Part shown: positions 11,708 through 21,450 of the stretch, piece by piece | Numbering within the stretch: the stretch's first letter is position 1 | How the letters are laid out: every line of letters begins with the position of its first letter | Assembly: GCA_037179335.1 (NCBI GenBank) | Contig: JAKZHN010000009.1 | Location: 1,240,001 to 1,304,000 of the forward strand | Direction of reading: 5' to 3' | DNA: 64,000 bases | From: Cyclaneusma minus | Lineage: Eukaryota > Ascomycota > Leotiomycetes > Marthamycetales > Marthamycetaceae | Made by a program: the position numbers and the translations under genes | Notes under the pieces: generated by a model | What the model was told of the DNA's origin: nothing | What the model saw: only the letters and a program-made list of their open reading frames with translations | Database searches by the model: none

Positions 11708-12356
11708 ATGAAGGGCGCCCGATCTTCAGCTCTCGCCGGAACCATGGCCAGCAAGTCCACCAGCGGAAGTCCAAGCGTTGGGTAAGCTTTGCAACACTCG
11801 TAACTTCACTAATCATCTGAGCTCAAACTAACACTTCATCAGAGATTCCCCAGGAATGGTGCGCATTGTCATCGGCGATGAGAAACGAGTCTACACCCTT
11901 CACAAATCCTTCCTCACCCACTACAGCCCCTACTTCGAGAAGGCCCTGAACGGCGCGTTCCCTGAAGCTACTACTGGAGAGGTTGTCATGGATGAAGTCG
12001 AGCCGGACATCTTCACCATCTTCGGCGACTGGGTGTACACGCAGAAGCTCCCCTCCGGCATCACCCAAGAGCAGCTCGTGAAGCTCTGGGTCCTCAGCGA
12101 TTACCTCGACATCCCGCAGCTGCAGAACCGCATCATTGACATGATTTTCGACATGCGCCTCATACACGGCGTCACATCCGAGCTTCACACTTGGGTCTAC
12201 GAGAATACTTGAGATGAATCTGAACTGCGCAAGCTGGTTGCGGCCATCATCGTCAGAAGCGCATTCGCCTGCCTCCCTGGCTACTTCCGAGAGAATTCGC
12301 AGCTGTACACGAAGGATATGATGGTAGACATTGCGGAGGCCCTTGTTGAGAAGTAG
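11708..12356 (+). pseudogene. BTB/POZ locus C, single in-frame TGA
   Basis: Exons 11708-11781 and 11843 onward (phase-2 intron at the same place as in loci A and B). The frame encodes a good BTB domain (MVRIVIGDEKRVYTLHKSF, YFEKALNGAF, WVYTQKL) and the LWVLSDYLDIPQLQNRIIDMIF helices. It stops at TGA 12210-12212 after WVYENT. The same frame stays open for 47 more codons with clear homology (ESELRKLVAA, YTKDMMVDIAEALVEK) to a second stop at 12354-12356. As written, a 147-residue product is predicted. The second intron of A and B is absent: the BTB exon runs straight through. The C-terminal YYV motif is missing. It may be a recent pseudogene, a functional truncated BTB protein, a stop-codon readthrough gene or a sequencing error; the sequence alone cannot decide. 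Confidence 0.75.
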
Positions 12357-12845
12357 CATGACGTCTGGGACTGTCCCAGTTTCATGCCGGTGAACTTCCA
12401 TGTGAATCGAGGGTCGGCTGACAAGAAGAGTGGTGTGCCTACGGAGCGCGAGAAGGAATCTGGTGCGGCTGACAACGGAGGCATGTGATGGGCATGATGA
12501 ATCGCCGTTGGGTTCTTCGGAGTTTCGGGTGATGGGCATTGAGCATTGACGACCGAGATACTACTCCTCACAGCCTGACCAGCTAGGATGGTCTCTAGTT
12601 CCTACTCAATGCATCGAATATTTAATTTTCCTTCTACCTTTGTGATTCTTGCATATATGATTTCTCGGCTTTTGAAATCTGGATTCTAAATACAATGACT
12701 CAAAGGAAGTCTGGACAAGGCCCCCAGTCTCGATAATAACTTCTGAAAACTCGATTGACTCTTGGAATATAACCCCTGATTGAATTCATATCTTATTTTT
12801 CAGCCTGTCCCCACTTCTCCAGATTATAGCTAATGCTGTAGTTCA
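12357..12845. repeat. 3' flank of BTB locus C, duplicated downstream of D
   Basis: The stretch 12600-12850 is a diverged direct copy of about 13265-13515. Shared pieces are TGTGATTCTTGCATAT, then CAAAGGAAGTCTGGA versus CGAAGGAAGTCTGGA, then a pyrimidine run ending in TTCCCAG/TTTCCAG. The spacing of about 660 bases shows that the locus D unit came from a tandem duplication. Confidence 0.7.
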
Positions 12846-13119
12846 TTTCCAGAACCGCGCCATGGATAGGATCTTCAAGAAGAATCTCATGCTCGACATC
12901 CCACTGGCCCTCCTCACCTGGGTTTACCGGAACACGCCGGTTGCGTCACCTCTGAGATTGATAGTTGCCAACTTCATCACCAGGAACCTAGTCGCGCCCG
13001 GCGACCTCCGAGAGACCGAGAAGGAGTACACAAAGGACATGATGGTGGATTTTGCCGAGGCACTTCTGGGTAGGATGGTTGGAGGCCGGCATGACGAGCA
13101 CGAAGCAGCAACCTATTAG
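12846..13119 (+). pseudogene. BTB/POZ locus D, 3' fragment only
   Basis: Only the C-terminal half of a BTB paralogue is present. It starts at about LQNRAMDRIF and continues through LLTWVYRNTPVASPLRLIV and TKDMMVDFAEALLGRMV to a stop at 13119. No BTB domain lies upstream: that DNA is the 3' flank of locus C. It is closest to locus C, which has LQNRIIDMIF and YTKDMMVDIAEALVEK in the same places. An internal ATG at 12862 could give an 85-residue peptide, but a decayed tandem duplicate is more likely. Confidence 0.75.
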
Positions 13120-13787
13120 GTGGGCCCAGAGCGGGAGAGGTTGGTGGCTCTACATGATTTGTTAGGACCAGAGACCATTATCATTCAGATGAGTGATGGT
13201 GGAGACTGATGGTCGAGGTGCTATAGACTCGCCATTCACAATCCGCCCAGTAGGTAGGTAGCTGGTTGTCAATGCGATGGCATTATTGTCCTCCTGCCTC
13301 TGTGATTCTTGCATATGTGATGTGTGACCTTTTCAAATCAGAGTTCTAGAGACAATGATTCGAAGGAAGTCTGGATACGACTTTAGACTCAATTTTGACT
13401 TTGGGAAACCTGATGAACACTTCAGAATAGTACCCCAGACTCACCTTTTTACTAATCAGACATCTCGCCCTTACTTTCCTGGATTGTTGTAATGCTCTGT
13501 TGTCTTCCCAGGTGATATGGTCTGTTAGATAATCTTGCTATGTATCTTCCCAACAGAACCAAAAACCGAAGTCTTGAAGCTCAAACCCAAACATTCTTCC
13601 TCTTGCTGCAGCACATATTCCCAAGGCCATACTAAGACGTCTGTAGACTAAGGCCAATCGGGACTAGCTTCGCTGATTTTGATTTTAGCGCGGATGTTGT
13701 AAAATCACACCCGTGCGTCCACCAGCGCAGTTTGCCTTCTGCGTTCTGACCTCCGACGACAGCTTCCGTCTCCACGCAGATTCAAAG
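13120..13787. other. Intergenic region between BTB loci D and E
   Basis: Holds the second copy of the C/D 3' flank (13265-13515). Its 13585-13787 part is homologous to the upstream region of locus F (about 15275-15475). Several differences between those two copies are C-to-T or G-to-A changes. No gene seen. Confidence 0.55.
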
Positions 13788-14956
13788 ATGTCGCAACCAC
13801 CCCCTGGCTCAAGTCTGTTTTGGGGATTAGGATCCATCAACAACACCGCAAGAGCTTCGACTGCTGGTTCCAACGGCGCAGCATGGACTAGCAATGCCGA
13901 CGGATCAACCTCCTTCAGCTTCCGAGATCTTTTGCCCGCTGGCGACCCCTCTTCATCTTCCACCAGCGCAGCAGGAATGACAAGCCAACCCACCGGTCCT
14001 TTCGGTGGCAACTCCTCTTCAACTTCCACCAACGCAGCAAGGATGTCGAGCTTTGGCGGCGGTGTGTTCGATCGTGGCTCCTCTTCAACTGCGCCCAACA
14101 CAGCAGGAACTTCAAGCTACCAAGGTCAGATGAGATCTTCATCTGCTACCCCAGCCAGTACCTCCGACGACTCTATCGTGAGGGAGAACGCTGTATTCGC
14201 CAATAATGCTTTCGGTCGCAACAGTCCAGACCAGAAAAAGCTCAAGACTACCTCGGACAGGAAGCCAACTTCAGTTCCAAGACTTGGGTAAGTTCCTCGC
14301 TCTACCAGACAGACACAGACAGACATCTGGATACTGACCAGGTCAGACAATGCTCCCAGGACGTCATTCGTATCCTCGTCGGTCCCGAAAAGAAGCTCTA
14401 CCAGGTACACAAAGCATTCCTTGTGCACTACTCACCCTACTTTGAGAAGGCACTGAACGGACCCTTTGCGGAGGCACTGAGCGGCGAAATCACGCTTGAC
14501 CACACCGACCCTAGGGTATTTGATCACTTTGTCGACTGGATCTACACCCAGCAACTTATAGCCATTCCCACAGAATTCCTCGACTCGATAACACAGAAAA
14601 AGCAATTCCTCCAATTGTGGATTTTAGCCGACTACCTGCAAATCCCTCGCCTCCAGAATATCGCAATGGACAAACTCTTGGTGATGAAGACTGGCATCCA
14701 ACCCGATTTGTACGGCTGGATCTACAAGAATACGACGGTGGAATCGAAGCTTAGGACATTGGTGGCTTACTCCGTTGCTGCCCGAACGAATGACATGAAC
14801 TTTCTTCGCTCACTTGAAGACGATCCTTCTATCACCAAGGAGATAATGATGGATGTTGTCTTGGCTATGGGCGAGCGGATGTGGGTGGCTGGGAAAGGCT
14901 TTCGTAAGCCCGCATGGGACACCTTCCATGTGACGGAGACCCAGCAGGAGAAATAG
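13788..14956 (+). CDS. BTB/POZ-domain protein, locus E (intact, long repeat-rich N-terminus)
   Basis: Predicted 369-residue protein with two exons, 13788-14287 and 14347-14956, joined by a phase-2 intron. I chose the ATG at 13788 (AAAGATGTCGC) because the same MSQ start and its upstream DNA are conserved in locus F; an in-frame codon at 13713 is possible. Residues 1-166 are low-complexity Ser/Thr/Gly/Ala with three 66-base repeats around SSSTSTNAARMSS. The BTB domain starts near residue 172 (DVIRILVGPEKKLYQVHKAF, YFEKALNGPF, FVDWIYTQQL). It is followed by LQLWILADYLQIPRLQNIAMDKLL and helices. The end is WDTFHVTETQQEK, a weak version of the YYVEE motif. The second intron of A and B is absent. 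It is the only intact member on the distal side of the cluster. Confidence 0.85.
13939..14125 (+). repeat. 66-bp coding repeats in BTB locus E exon 1
   Basis: Three direct copies, each starting CTCTTCA(T/A)CT. They encode SSSSTSAAGMTS, SSSTSTNAARMSS and SSSTAPNTAGTSS with variable spacers. They lie wholly in the disordered N-terminal region. Confidence 0.75.
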
Positions 14957-15475
14957 AAGTAATGCCGGAAGTGTTGGGTGGTTTTGCCTGGATGAGAGTT
15001 CCTGTGAAGTGTAAACGGAGTGATGGCCAGATCAGAGCAGTCGTGTACTACGACTGACGTGGTAACCGCCTCCCCTTTTCCTGAGAAAAGCCTGAAACTT
15101 GACAAGCAAACGAGAGCAGACTTTTGTCCGTATCAATGTGCGGTTTAGTCTAGCTACACTTCAACCAATCAATGCATTGACCTCCAGTCGTTTATTCCTG
15201 TCTTCTTAATTTTGCAAAGTGATGTTCTTCGTGTGAAGTTCCAAACTAAGCCCTTGGTATTAATCCCGAATCTAGATATTCTTCCTCTCGCTATAGATAA
15301 ACGTTTTTACTGCCGGCCTTAGGCATCTATATACTAAACTCAATTAGGAATAGCTCCACTTTTTGACGCTAGCTCTCATGTTTTTCCTTCCCACACGTGC
15401 TTCCATCAGCGCAGTCTGCCTTCTATGTTCCTTCTGACCTCCGCCGACAGCTCCGGTCTCCACGCAGCTTCAAAC
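14957..15475. other. Intergenic region between BTB loci E and F
   Basis: Contains the locus E 3' flank motif (15209-15240, TTTTGCAAAGTGATGTTC) and the locus F upstream region, a diverged and more AT-rich copy of the locus E upstream region. No separate gene. Confidence 0.55.
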
Positions 15476-16472
15476 ATGTCGCAACAACCCGCTGACCCAA
15501 ACCAGGTTCCCGGCTCAAGCCAGGCTCCTGGTCCAAACCAGATTCCTGCGTACTCTCAACATCCCGGCCTGCAGCCATTTCCCCACGCCGCGTACTTCTC
15601 CAACGCAGTAGGACCGAACAGTGTGGTGGCACCACCGCAGAATGGTTTCGTTCCGCCCGTTGGAGGACCCCCCGGTGGCCGTATGCCTGTCCAACTGTCA
15701 CTCTGGCCCTTCACCACGCCCCGCGCCGGAGCTTCTGCAGCATCGACAAACGCGGCAATTTTGGCAAGCAGAACGTCGTCAGTTCCGAAACTAGGGTAAG
15801 TCTTTCACTATACCAGACGCAGACAGACATGTGGATACTGACCGGCATAGTGAATGTTCACAGGAGATCATTCGTGTTCTGGTCGGCCCCGAGAAGAACT
15901 TGAAGTCGTACAACCTACACAAAGCCTTCCTCATTCATTACTCGCCATACTTTGAGAAAGCACTTTCTGGAGCTTTCGTCGAAGCTTTGAGTGGAGAAGT
16001 TGTCCTTGATCATATGGAGCCTAGCGTGTTTGATTAATTTGTTGACTGGCTGTACACCCAACGCATTTCCGAACCTTCGACGGCCGCCTCCGCAGTTACT
16101 CAGCAAGAGGGCTTTCTCAAGTTGTGGGTATTGTCAGATTATCTCCAAATTCCCAGACTTCAGAACCGTGCTATCGACAAACTCCTCTCGCTGGACATCC
16201 ATATCAACCCCGATATGTACAGTTGGGTTTATGAGAATACTGAGGGCACAGCCATTCGAAAGCTGGTGGCACATTCCATTTGCGTCAGAACGCAACACCC
16301 AGAGTTTACAGAGAAGCTGGAAAGTCGTCTCACCAAGGAGATGCTGGTGGATGTGACCAAGGGACTGGTTGAATTCATCTGGGCCCAAGGAATGTGGAAG
16401 AAGGACAGTGGCCCTCTTCAGCGCAGAGCGAACCTGTACTACGTGGAGGAGACTAAACAGTCGAAGAAGTGA
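15476..16472 (+). pseudogene. BTB/POZ locus F, single in-frame TAA
   Basis: Exons 15476-15795 and 15851-16472 (phase-2 intron). The frame would encode 313 residues but is broken by TAA at 16035-16037. The N-terminal exon (MSQQPADPNQVPG, then SSVPKLG) and BTB domain (EIIRVLVGPEKNLKSYNLHK, YFEKALSGAF) are intact up to EPSVFD. The stop replaces the Tyr seen in locus G (FDYFVDW). After it the frame is open for 145 codons with full homology: FVDWLYTQRI, LKLWVLSDYLQIPRLQNRAID, and YYVEETKQSKK at the end. A 168-residue truncated product is predicted without readthrough. The rest of the gene is well preserved, so the stop is recent, or it is read through, or it is a sequencing error. Confidence 0.8.
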
Positions 16473-16780
16473 ACCTAGAACGGACGCTCTGCACTCGTCC
16501 CCGCAGCCATGCGAGCGTTCGTGCGAAGCACAGATAGCAGGGATCGGAGCAGTTGCTTGCGTACTACACATGGTGTATCAAACACTTCTCTTTCTCGGAG
16601 AAAGGCTGAGAGTCCATAGAAAAAAGAGAACGGAGTCTTTATCCGCATTAATGCTTACTTCAGAGTAGGTAGTTACAATAAAACATGTGAAAGCCAGTAA
16701 CTTCCATCTTTCGCAATCTTTACAACGTGACATGTTTCTCATATAAAGCTTTAAACTGAGCCCTTTGGCATTAATATAAA
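16473..16780. other. 3' flank of BTB locus F
   Basis: Contains the cluster 3' motif (16709-16740, TTTCGCAATCTTTACAACG then TGACATGTTTCTC) and ends at the target duplication of the AT-rich element. No gene. Confidence 0.5.
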
Positions 16781-17417
16781 CGGTAAGTTGCCGCCATGCC
16801 ATAGATATTTTCGTTTATTGCCGCCATACCATAGCTATTTTGCCACATGCCACAAATTTTTAAAAATTCGTTAAAACTCGAAAAATAAAATATACCATAT
16901 AAAATTTATTAATTATTAAATTTTAGTAATTAAAATTTATAAACTAAAAAGATTTCTATACAAGACTTATCTTTTAGCCCCTTTTTAAATCGGCAAAGTA
17001 AAAATATGGCATGGCAGTAATTATTTTTATGCTTTAAATCCAATTTTTTAAATCTATTTAAATTGAATTTATATAATTTTGAATATTTTAAAAGTTATTA
17101 TAAAACTTTGATATTTATTATGCTAAAACTATAAAAATACAAATTAAAACTAAAAATTAATGGCATGCCATAAATATGCAAAATATGGCATACTAGTAAT
17201 TTGCAGGCGGATTTATTTAGTTTTGGTTTTATTATTTTGTATTAAATAAACGAGTTTTTATAAATTTTATTTTCAAATAATATAAATTGGTTATTAAATT
17301 TGTAAATACAATTTTACTTTTTTAAAATAAGCCATATTCGCATTATAATAATTTCCGCAAAACCATTGGTTTTTATGGCATATGGCATAAATAGTATGGC
17401 ATGGCGGCAATTTACCG
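16781..17417. mobile_element. AT-rich non-autonomous DNA transposon (MULE-type MITE candidate)
   Basis: 637 bases, very AT-rich, with no open frame of note. The ends are inverted repeats of 23 bases with one mismatch: CGGTAA, then G or A, then TTGCCGCCATGCCATA. A second copy of the TIR core lies just inside the left end (near 16818, TTGCCGCCATACCATAG), and further ATGGCAT motifs lie inside. The element is flanked by a perfect 9-base direct repeat TAATATAAA (16772-16780 and 17418-17426). A 9-base duplication fits the Mutator/MULE superfamily; no transposase is encoded, so it would need one in trans. It sits between BTB loci F and G. Confidence 0.85.
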
Positions 17418-17607
17418 TAATATAAATCATCGCTAACTCTTTGGAATAATTACCATATTTTTTTCACCCCTATTTGGTAAAACTATCCCTTACTCCTTAG
17501 ATTATTTTCAATATTTTAGTTGACTTTCGCAAATTCCACCATACACAAAGATCACAAAGGCAGCGAGCGGATGAAGTTCAATGTATTGACTAGATCTAGC
17601 TAGACAG
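17418..17607. repeat. Direct-repeat flank upstream of BTB locus G
   Basis: Positions 17500-17600 match 18500-18598: TTTTCAATATTTT, CATACACAA(A/C)GATCACAAA and TTGACTAGATCTAGCTAG are shared. The same sequence begins the tandem array at 18570, and a weaker copy lies near 20425-20475. It joins directly to the truncated BTB frame of locus G. Confidence 0.65.
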
Positions 17608-18282
17608 CCCCTGAATCACTCCCCACACTTTTAAAAGGCCCTGAGCGGCGGTTTTGCAGAAGCTTCCAGTGGAGAAGTGGTACTCGACCACGTTGAGCCA
17701 AAGGTCTTCGATTACTTTGTCGACTGGCTCTACAGTCAGCAATTCAAGACCCCTACCGAGTCCCTCACTCCCATCAAGCAGCAGGAGCTCTACCTCAAGC
17801 TTTGGGTGTTCGCGGACTATCTCCAAATCCCTCGCCTCCAGAACCTCACGACTAGCACGATGGTGTTTCTGAATGTTACACATATCCCGCGCGACATGTA
17901 CGAATGGGTCTACAACAATACCATCCCGGGATCCATGCTCCGCAAGCTGGTCGTGGATTCCATCCGCGACAGCGCACAGAGCTCCGCGTTTGCCGAGGAA
18001 CTCGAACATTACGTTACCAAGGAGATTCTCGTGGATATTGCGAAGGCTTGGGCTAGTGATATGCGCGTTGATGGGCCTGCCTTTCGTACTTACTACGCAA
18101 AGAACTACTACGTGGAGGAGGACACCGAGCTGGAGAAGAAGAAGGGAAGTTGGAAGGAGTCGCTCGGCCGCACCGCTTTGCGAGCATCCCTGGGAAGTGG
18201 AAAGTTTGTATGGCATGACCTGCGCGTTGCTTACTTGCAGCTGGTGTGTGAAATAATTCCCTTTCTTCGAGCCAAGCCTTAG
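17608..18282 (+). pseudogene. BTB/POZ locus G, 5'-truncated
   Basis: Homology to the BTB family starts abruptly near 17608 in the HYSPYFEKAL segment, where GAG of FEK is replaced by TAA (17630s). From there the frame is open to 18282: ALSGGFAEASSGEVVLDH, FDYFVDWLYSQQF, LKLWVFADYLQIPRLQNL, WVYNNTIPGSMLRKLVVD, YVTKEILVDIAKAW and YYVEEDTELEKKK. A longer tail follows, including a hydrophobic end (AYLQLVCEIIPFLRAKP). The first exon and first half of the BTB domain are missing, replaced by a direct-repeat sequence. An ATG at 17677 could give a 201-residue protein lacking half the BTB fold. I call it a truncated duplicate, though expression of the shorter protein is possible. Confidence 0.7.
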
Positions 18283-18569
18283 GATTCCACGAACAAAAGG
18301 GAACAGACTCTTGCCTGCCTCGGACTAGCTAATTCCAGTTCCAGGCATTGAACCCCAGTCCTCTCCCGCTTTCGTGATCTTTACAAAGTGACATGTTTTT
18401 CAAGTGAAGCGCTATCAATTTGGGTTATCTTGAACTCTTCAATTGATTCTCATGGTTTGATTCATCGCCAATCAGAGAGCCTATCCCCCACTCTTTGTTT
18501 TGTTTTCAATATTTTGCTTGATCCTAGTGAATTTCAGCATACACAACGATCACAAAGCCAGCAAACGGA
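18283..18569. other. 3' flank of BTB locus G
   Basis: Contains the cluster 3' motif (18369-18405, TTTCGTGATCTTTACAAAG then TGACATGTTTTTC) and the second copy of the 17.5-kb flank. No gene. Confidence 0.5.
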
Positions 18570-19039
18570 TGAAGTTTCAACGCATTGACTAGATCTAGCT
18601 AGTCTAGCCCGTCAGGGTCGGATTGATGCTCAACATCGTTTTGTGTTTCCAGAACTTCTCTAGTTCAAACAGCAGCCAGGGTGACGAAGAGCTCTTCTTG
18701 CCAAGCTTCAAACCCAAGGCAGGAACCGAGTGAAGTTCAACGTATTGACTAGATCTAGCCAGACAGGCCATGAAGGCCGACTGGATGCTCAGATAGTGAG
18801 TTCGGATTTCTGGAAGTGCTCCAGTCCAGACAGCAGCCAGGGTGACGCAGTTTCCTTTTTGCCTAGCTTCAAACCTCAAGGCAGGAAACGACTGAAGTTC
18901 AACGCAATGACTAGATCCAGCCAGTCTAGACCATGAGGACCGAATTGATGCTCACGAAGTGAGTTCAGGTTTCTGGAAGTAATCCAGTTCCGACAGCAGC
19001 CAGGGTGAAGAAGACTACTTCGCGCCTAGCTTCAAACCA
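18570..19039. repeat. ~162-bp tandem repeat, three units
   Basis: Units start at about 18570, 18731 and 18893. Each begins TGAAGTT(T)CAACG then TTGACTAGATC or ATGACTAGATC, continues with a GGATGCTCA or TTGATGCTCA box and CAGCAGCCAGGGTGA, and ends with CTAGCTTCAAACC or CAAGCTTCAAACC. The array lies exactly between the convergent BTB loci G and H, so it may serve as, or derive from, their 3' ends. Its head sequence also occurs singly upstream of locus G. Confidence 0.85.
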
Positions 19040-19056
19040 CCTCCGATCCGGCTCCT

Positions 19057-19735
19057 CTAGACATAATAGTCCGTCTCCCGGAGCGAAACTTCCCTCGCCC
19101 TCGTGCGAGATGCCAGAGCTAATCCGAAATCAGCGAGAATCTCGTTCTTGACATACTTCTCAAATTCAACGAGAAATCCTGGCACGGAAAACCAGTGAAA
19201 GATGGAATCAACCAGCAACCGTCTCAGCGTCGATCCCCAAGGAGACTTGTTGTAAGCCCAGACGAAATCCTCGGGTGGGAAGAGAAGGAAGTAGCGGCCC
19301 GGAACGAAAAGTCTGCCCACGCAGAGGTTCTGGAGCGCCGGAATCTCAAGCAAGTCGGCGAGAACCCACAGCTGCCAGAGGTCTCGCTTCTGCTTGTATC
19401 GTTCTCTTCCCTCGATGCGTCCAGGAACAGTCTACGAGTCCAGCCAGTAGACAAACATCTGAAAGATGCTTGGGTCTTCATTGTGCATCTTGATTTCCCA
19501 TGTACCTGCTTCGAGGGCTCTGCGGAAAAAGGGCGAATGTTTGTCAAGGACGAACGGGTCGAGGTCGAAGTCCTTCTCTTCAGGACCGACCAAAACTCGC
19601 ATGATAGTACCTTGGCTAAGCTGGTCAGTGCTTGTTGGATCCTTCTCTGATATTGTGGGGAGCTTACCAGTGCCAGTCTGGAGGGGAGACTACTTGGAAG
19701 AAGCTGGAGCGGGAGCTAGCTGGAGAGAGCGGCAT
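19057..19735 (-). pseudogene. BTB/POZ locus H, single in-frame TAG
   Basis: Minus-strand exons 19735-19668 and 19615-19057 (phase-2 intron) would encode 208 residues, broken by TAG at 19434-19432. The short N-terminus MPLSPASSRSSFF is followed by a diverged BTB domain (IMRVLVGPEEKDFDLD, FRRALEAGTWEIKMH, FQMFVYWLDS). The stop follows. Downstream the frame stays open: LWQLWVLADLLEIPALQNL, PEDFVWAYNKSPWGSTLRRL, and a terminal TDYYV with no basic tail. It is the most diverged copy, on the strand opposite to G. A possible upstream exon with its own ATG (19912, 15 codons, followed by GTGAGT) leads into a stop and is not supported. Confidence 0.7.
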
Positions 19736-21450
19736 CGTGGAAGTCCTGCACCTGTGCCAAGTCGTCAGTGGATTGAAGAAGGAAGTAGAGACGAGTATTC
19801 CTCATGAACATACAGGCGCTGAGAAGATGGAGGCTGTGGTAGGTTGGGGAGAGTAGTAGGGACTCACGGTGCCGTACTGTGGATCGTGCTGTGAAGAAGT
19901 GGCGGAATCCATCTTGGTTGAAGTTGGAGAAGCAATTTGTCGGCAGGTTATCTGGGGAAGATGTTGCTGAAAAGAGGAGATGGAGGAAGCGCAGCGCTTG
20001 AGAATGGTTTTGATCAGATCTGTCTGCGCTAGCGCCTAGCGACGCAATAACAAGCGGGGCGATAGTCGCTCAGGGTGAAGTTATTGTCAGTTGCGTTGAA
20101 GCTGCCCATTGTCAACTGCGGTAAGGCTGGAGCGATTTTGGCGCTTAACTTTTCCAATTGCTTCGCGCTGACTGGGTGGTTCCGGGGAGCCTTCAATGAT
20201 CCCGGTGACTCGGAGGGGGTCAGATGACTGGAGATACTCCTGGCTCGAAGTGACTGGGGACTTACCAGGTGACTGGTGATATCCGAATGACTTCGGATGT
20301 CCCAAATGTTGTGCGTCCTCCTGTATGAATGAAGAGTATTTGTAATGACTAGAGGACCGCGAGCTGTACAGAGTTCTTCGTCCCACTAGAGGTTTAGAGT
20401 TCAGTTTACACAAGGCTGCTCACTGACAAAGATCATAGAAGACGGAGAATGACAAGAGTCCAGACGTTGACTAGATAGCATTGCGTGACCGACTACTTCC
20501 CCTGAGAAGAGCAGATACTTGGCCTCCAGTTGACCGCCGAAACTTGGAAATGAGGTATCTTTTCAAGCTACTATCGATTTCCCCCGGTTCTTTGAAACCC
20601 TGTTGCACACCCACGCTCTCTCACTTCCTGTAGAAAGTGACAAAGTACAAACCATTTTGAATTCTTCTGATCTGAAACCACTATGAGAATATTAACGAGC
20701 ACAGCATCGACCCAGAGACTTCTCCAGGTAGACGATAAGAAGCTCAGTTAAGTACACGGGACGCTGGATCGCAATACTTTGCGTTTGGCCAGGTGACTAG
20801 AAAGCAATTAGCAAGAACAGAAAGACAAGTCATAAAGTGATACAAACGAGTATAGGGAAACGAAGCGAGTAGGTGCTCAAGCCGTTATACTGAATCCAAA
20901 TCGACCAAGTACCTCCGTATAGAAAGATCGGCCATTGGATTCGAAGATTTTCTCCTACAGCTTTACAATCCCCTGTGTTCATAGCTTCGTGATCAAGTGA
21001 AGACGACTGAGTAGATGTTTGAGAAGATTCGAAGAGATATCAGGTTCGACGCACACCCCCTCCCCTGCACCGTGCCACCCCCAGCCCCAGAAAGTTAAAT
21101 TGCGGTCTTGGCCGCTGATTGGCTGAGCCACAATCGAGTGGGGCACGCGGGGAAACGCAGCTTGACCTCCTTCTTCGGAGTTGCGATTCAGCTACAACAA
21201 CATCGCGACCGCATCCCAAGAGATCTTCAGATGATGTTCCAAGACATGTATGGTAATGTAATGTAAAGGCCAAGTCTCTCTATTTCTTCCTCTTAGTCTC
21301 TGCGTCTCCTTATCCTCCAAGTCCGCTTCTCGTTTGCTTTCATTCTCCTTCTGCTGCTCTGCTTCTCCTGCTCTGCTTCTCCTGTTCTACTTCTTCTGCC
21401 TTCGAAAGCTCGACACGATCCCAATTAGCAGTCCTCCACAGATCTTCGTC
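19736..21450. other. Intergenic region with ladder repeat copy 4
   Basis: No gene recognised. Positions 20185-20300 hold 18-21-base degenerate units such as GATGACTGGAGATACTCC and AGGTGACTGGTGATATCC, related to the ladders at 3.1, 7.2 and 8.9 kb. A diverged copy of the BTB 3' flank (CAAAGATCATAGAAG..TTGACTAGAT) lies at 20425-20475. From about 21270 the sequence is a CT-rich leader for the gene starting at 21451. Confidence 0.5.

Noticed and set aside
12210..12212. Intron hiding the TGA of BTB locus C
   Set aside because: No GT-AG pair around the stop restores the frame without removing conserved residues, and the frame continues unchanged after the stop.
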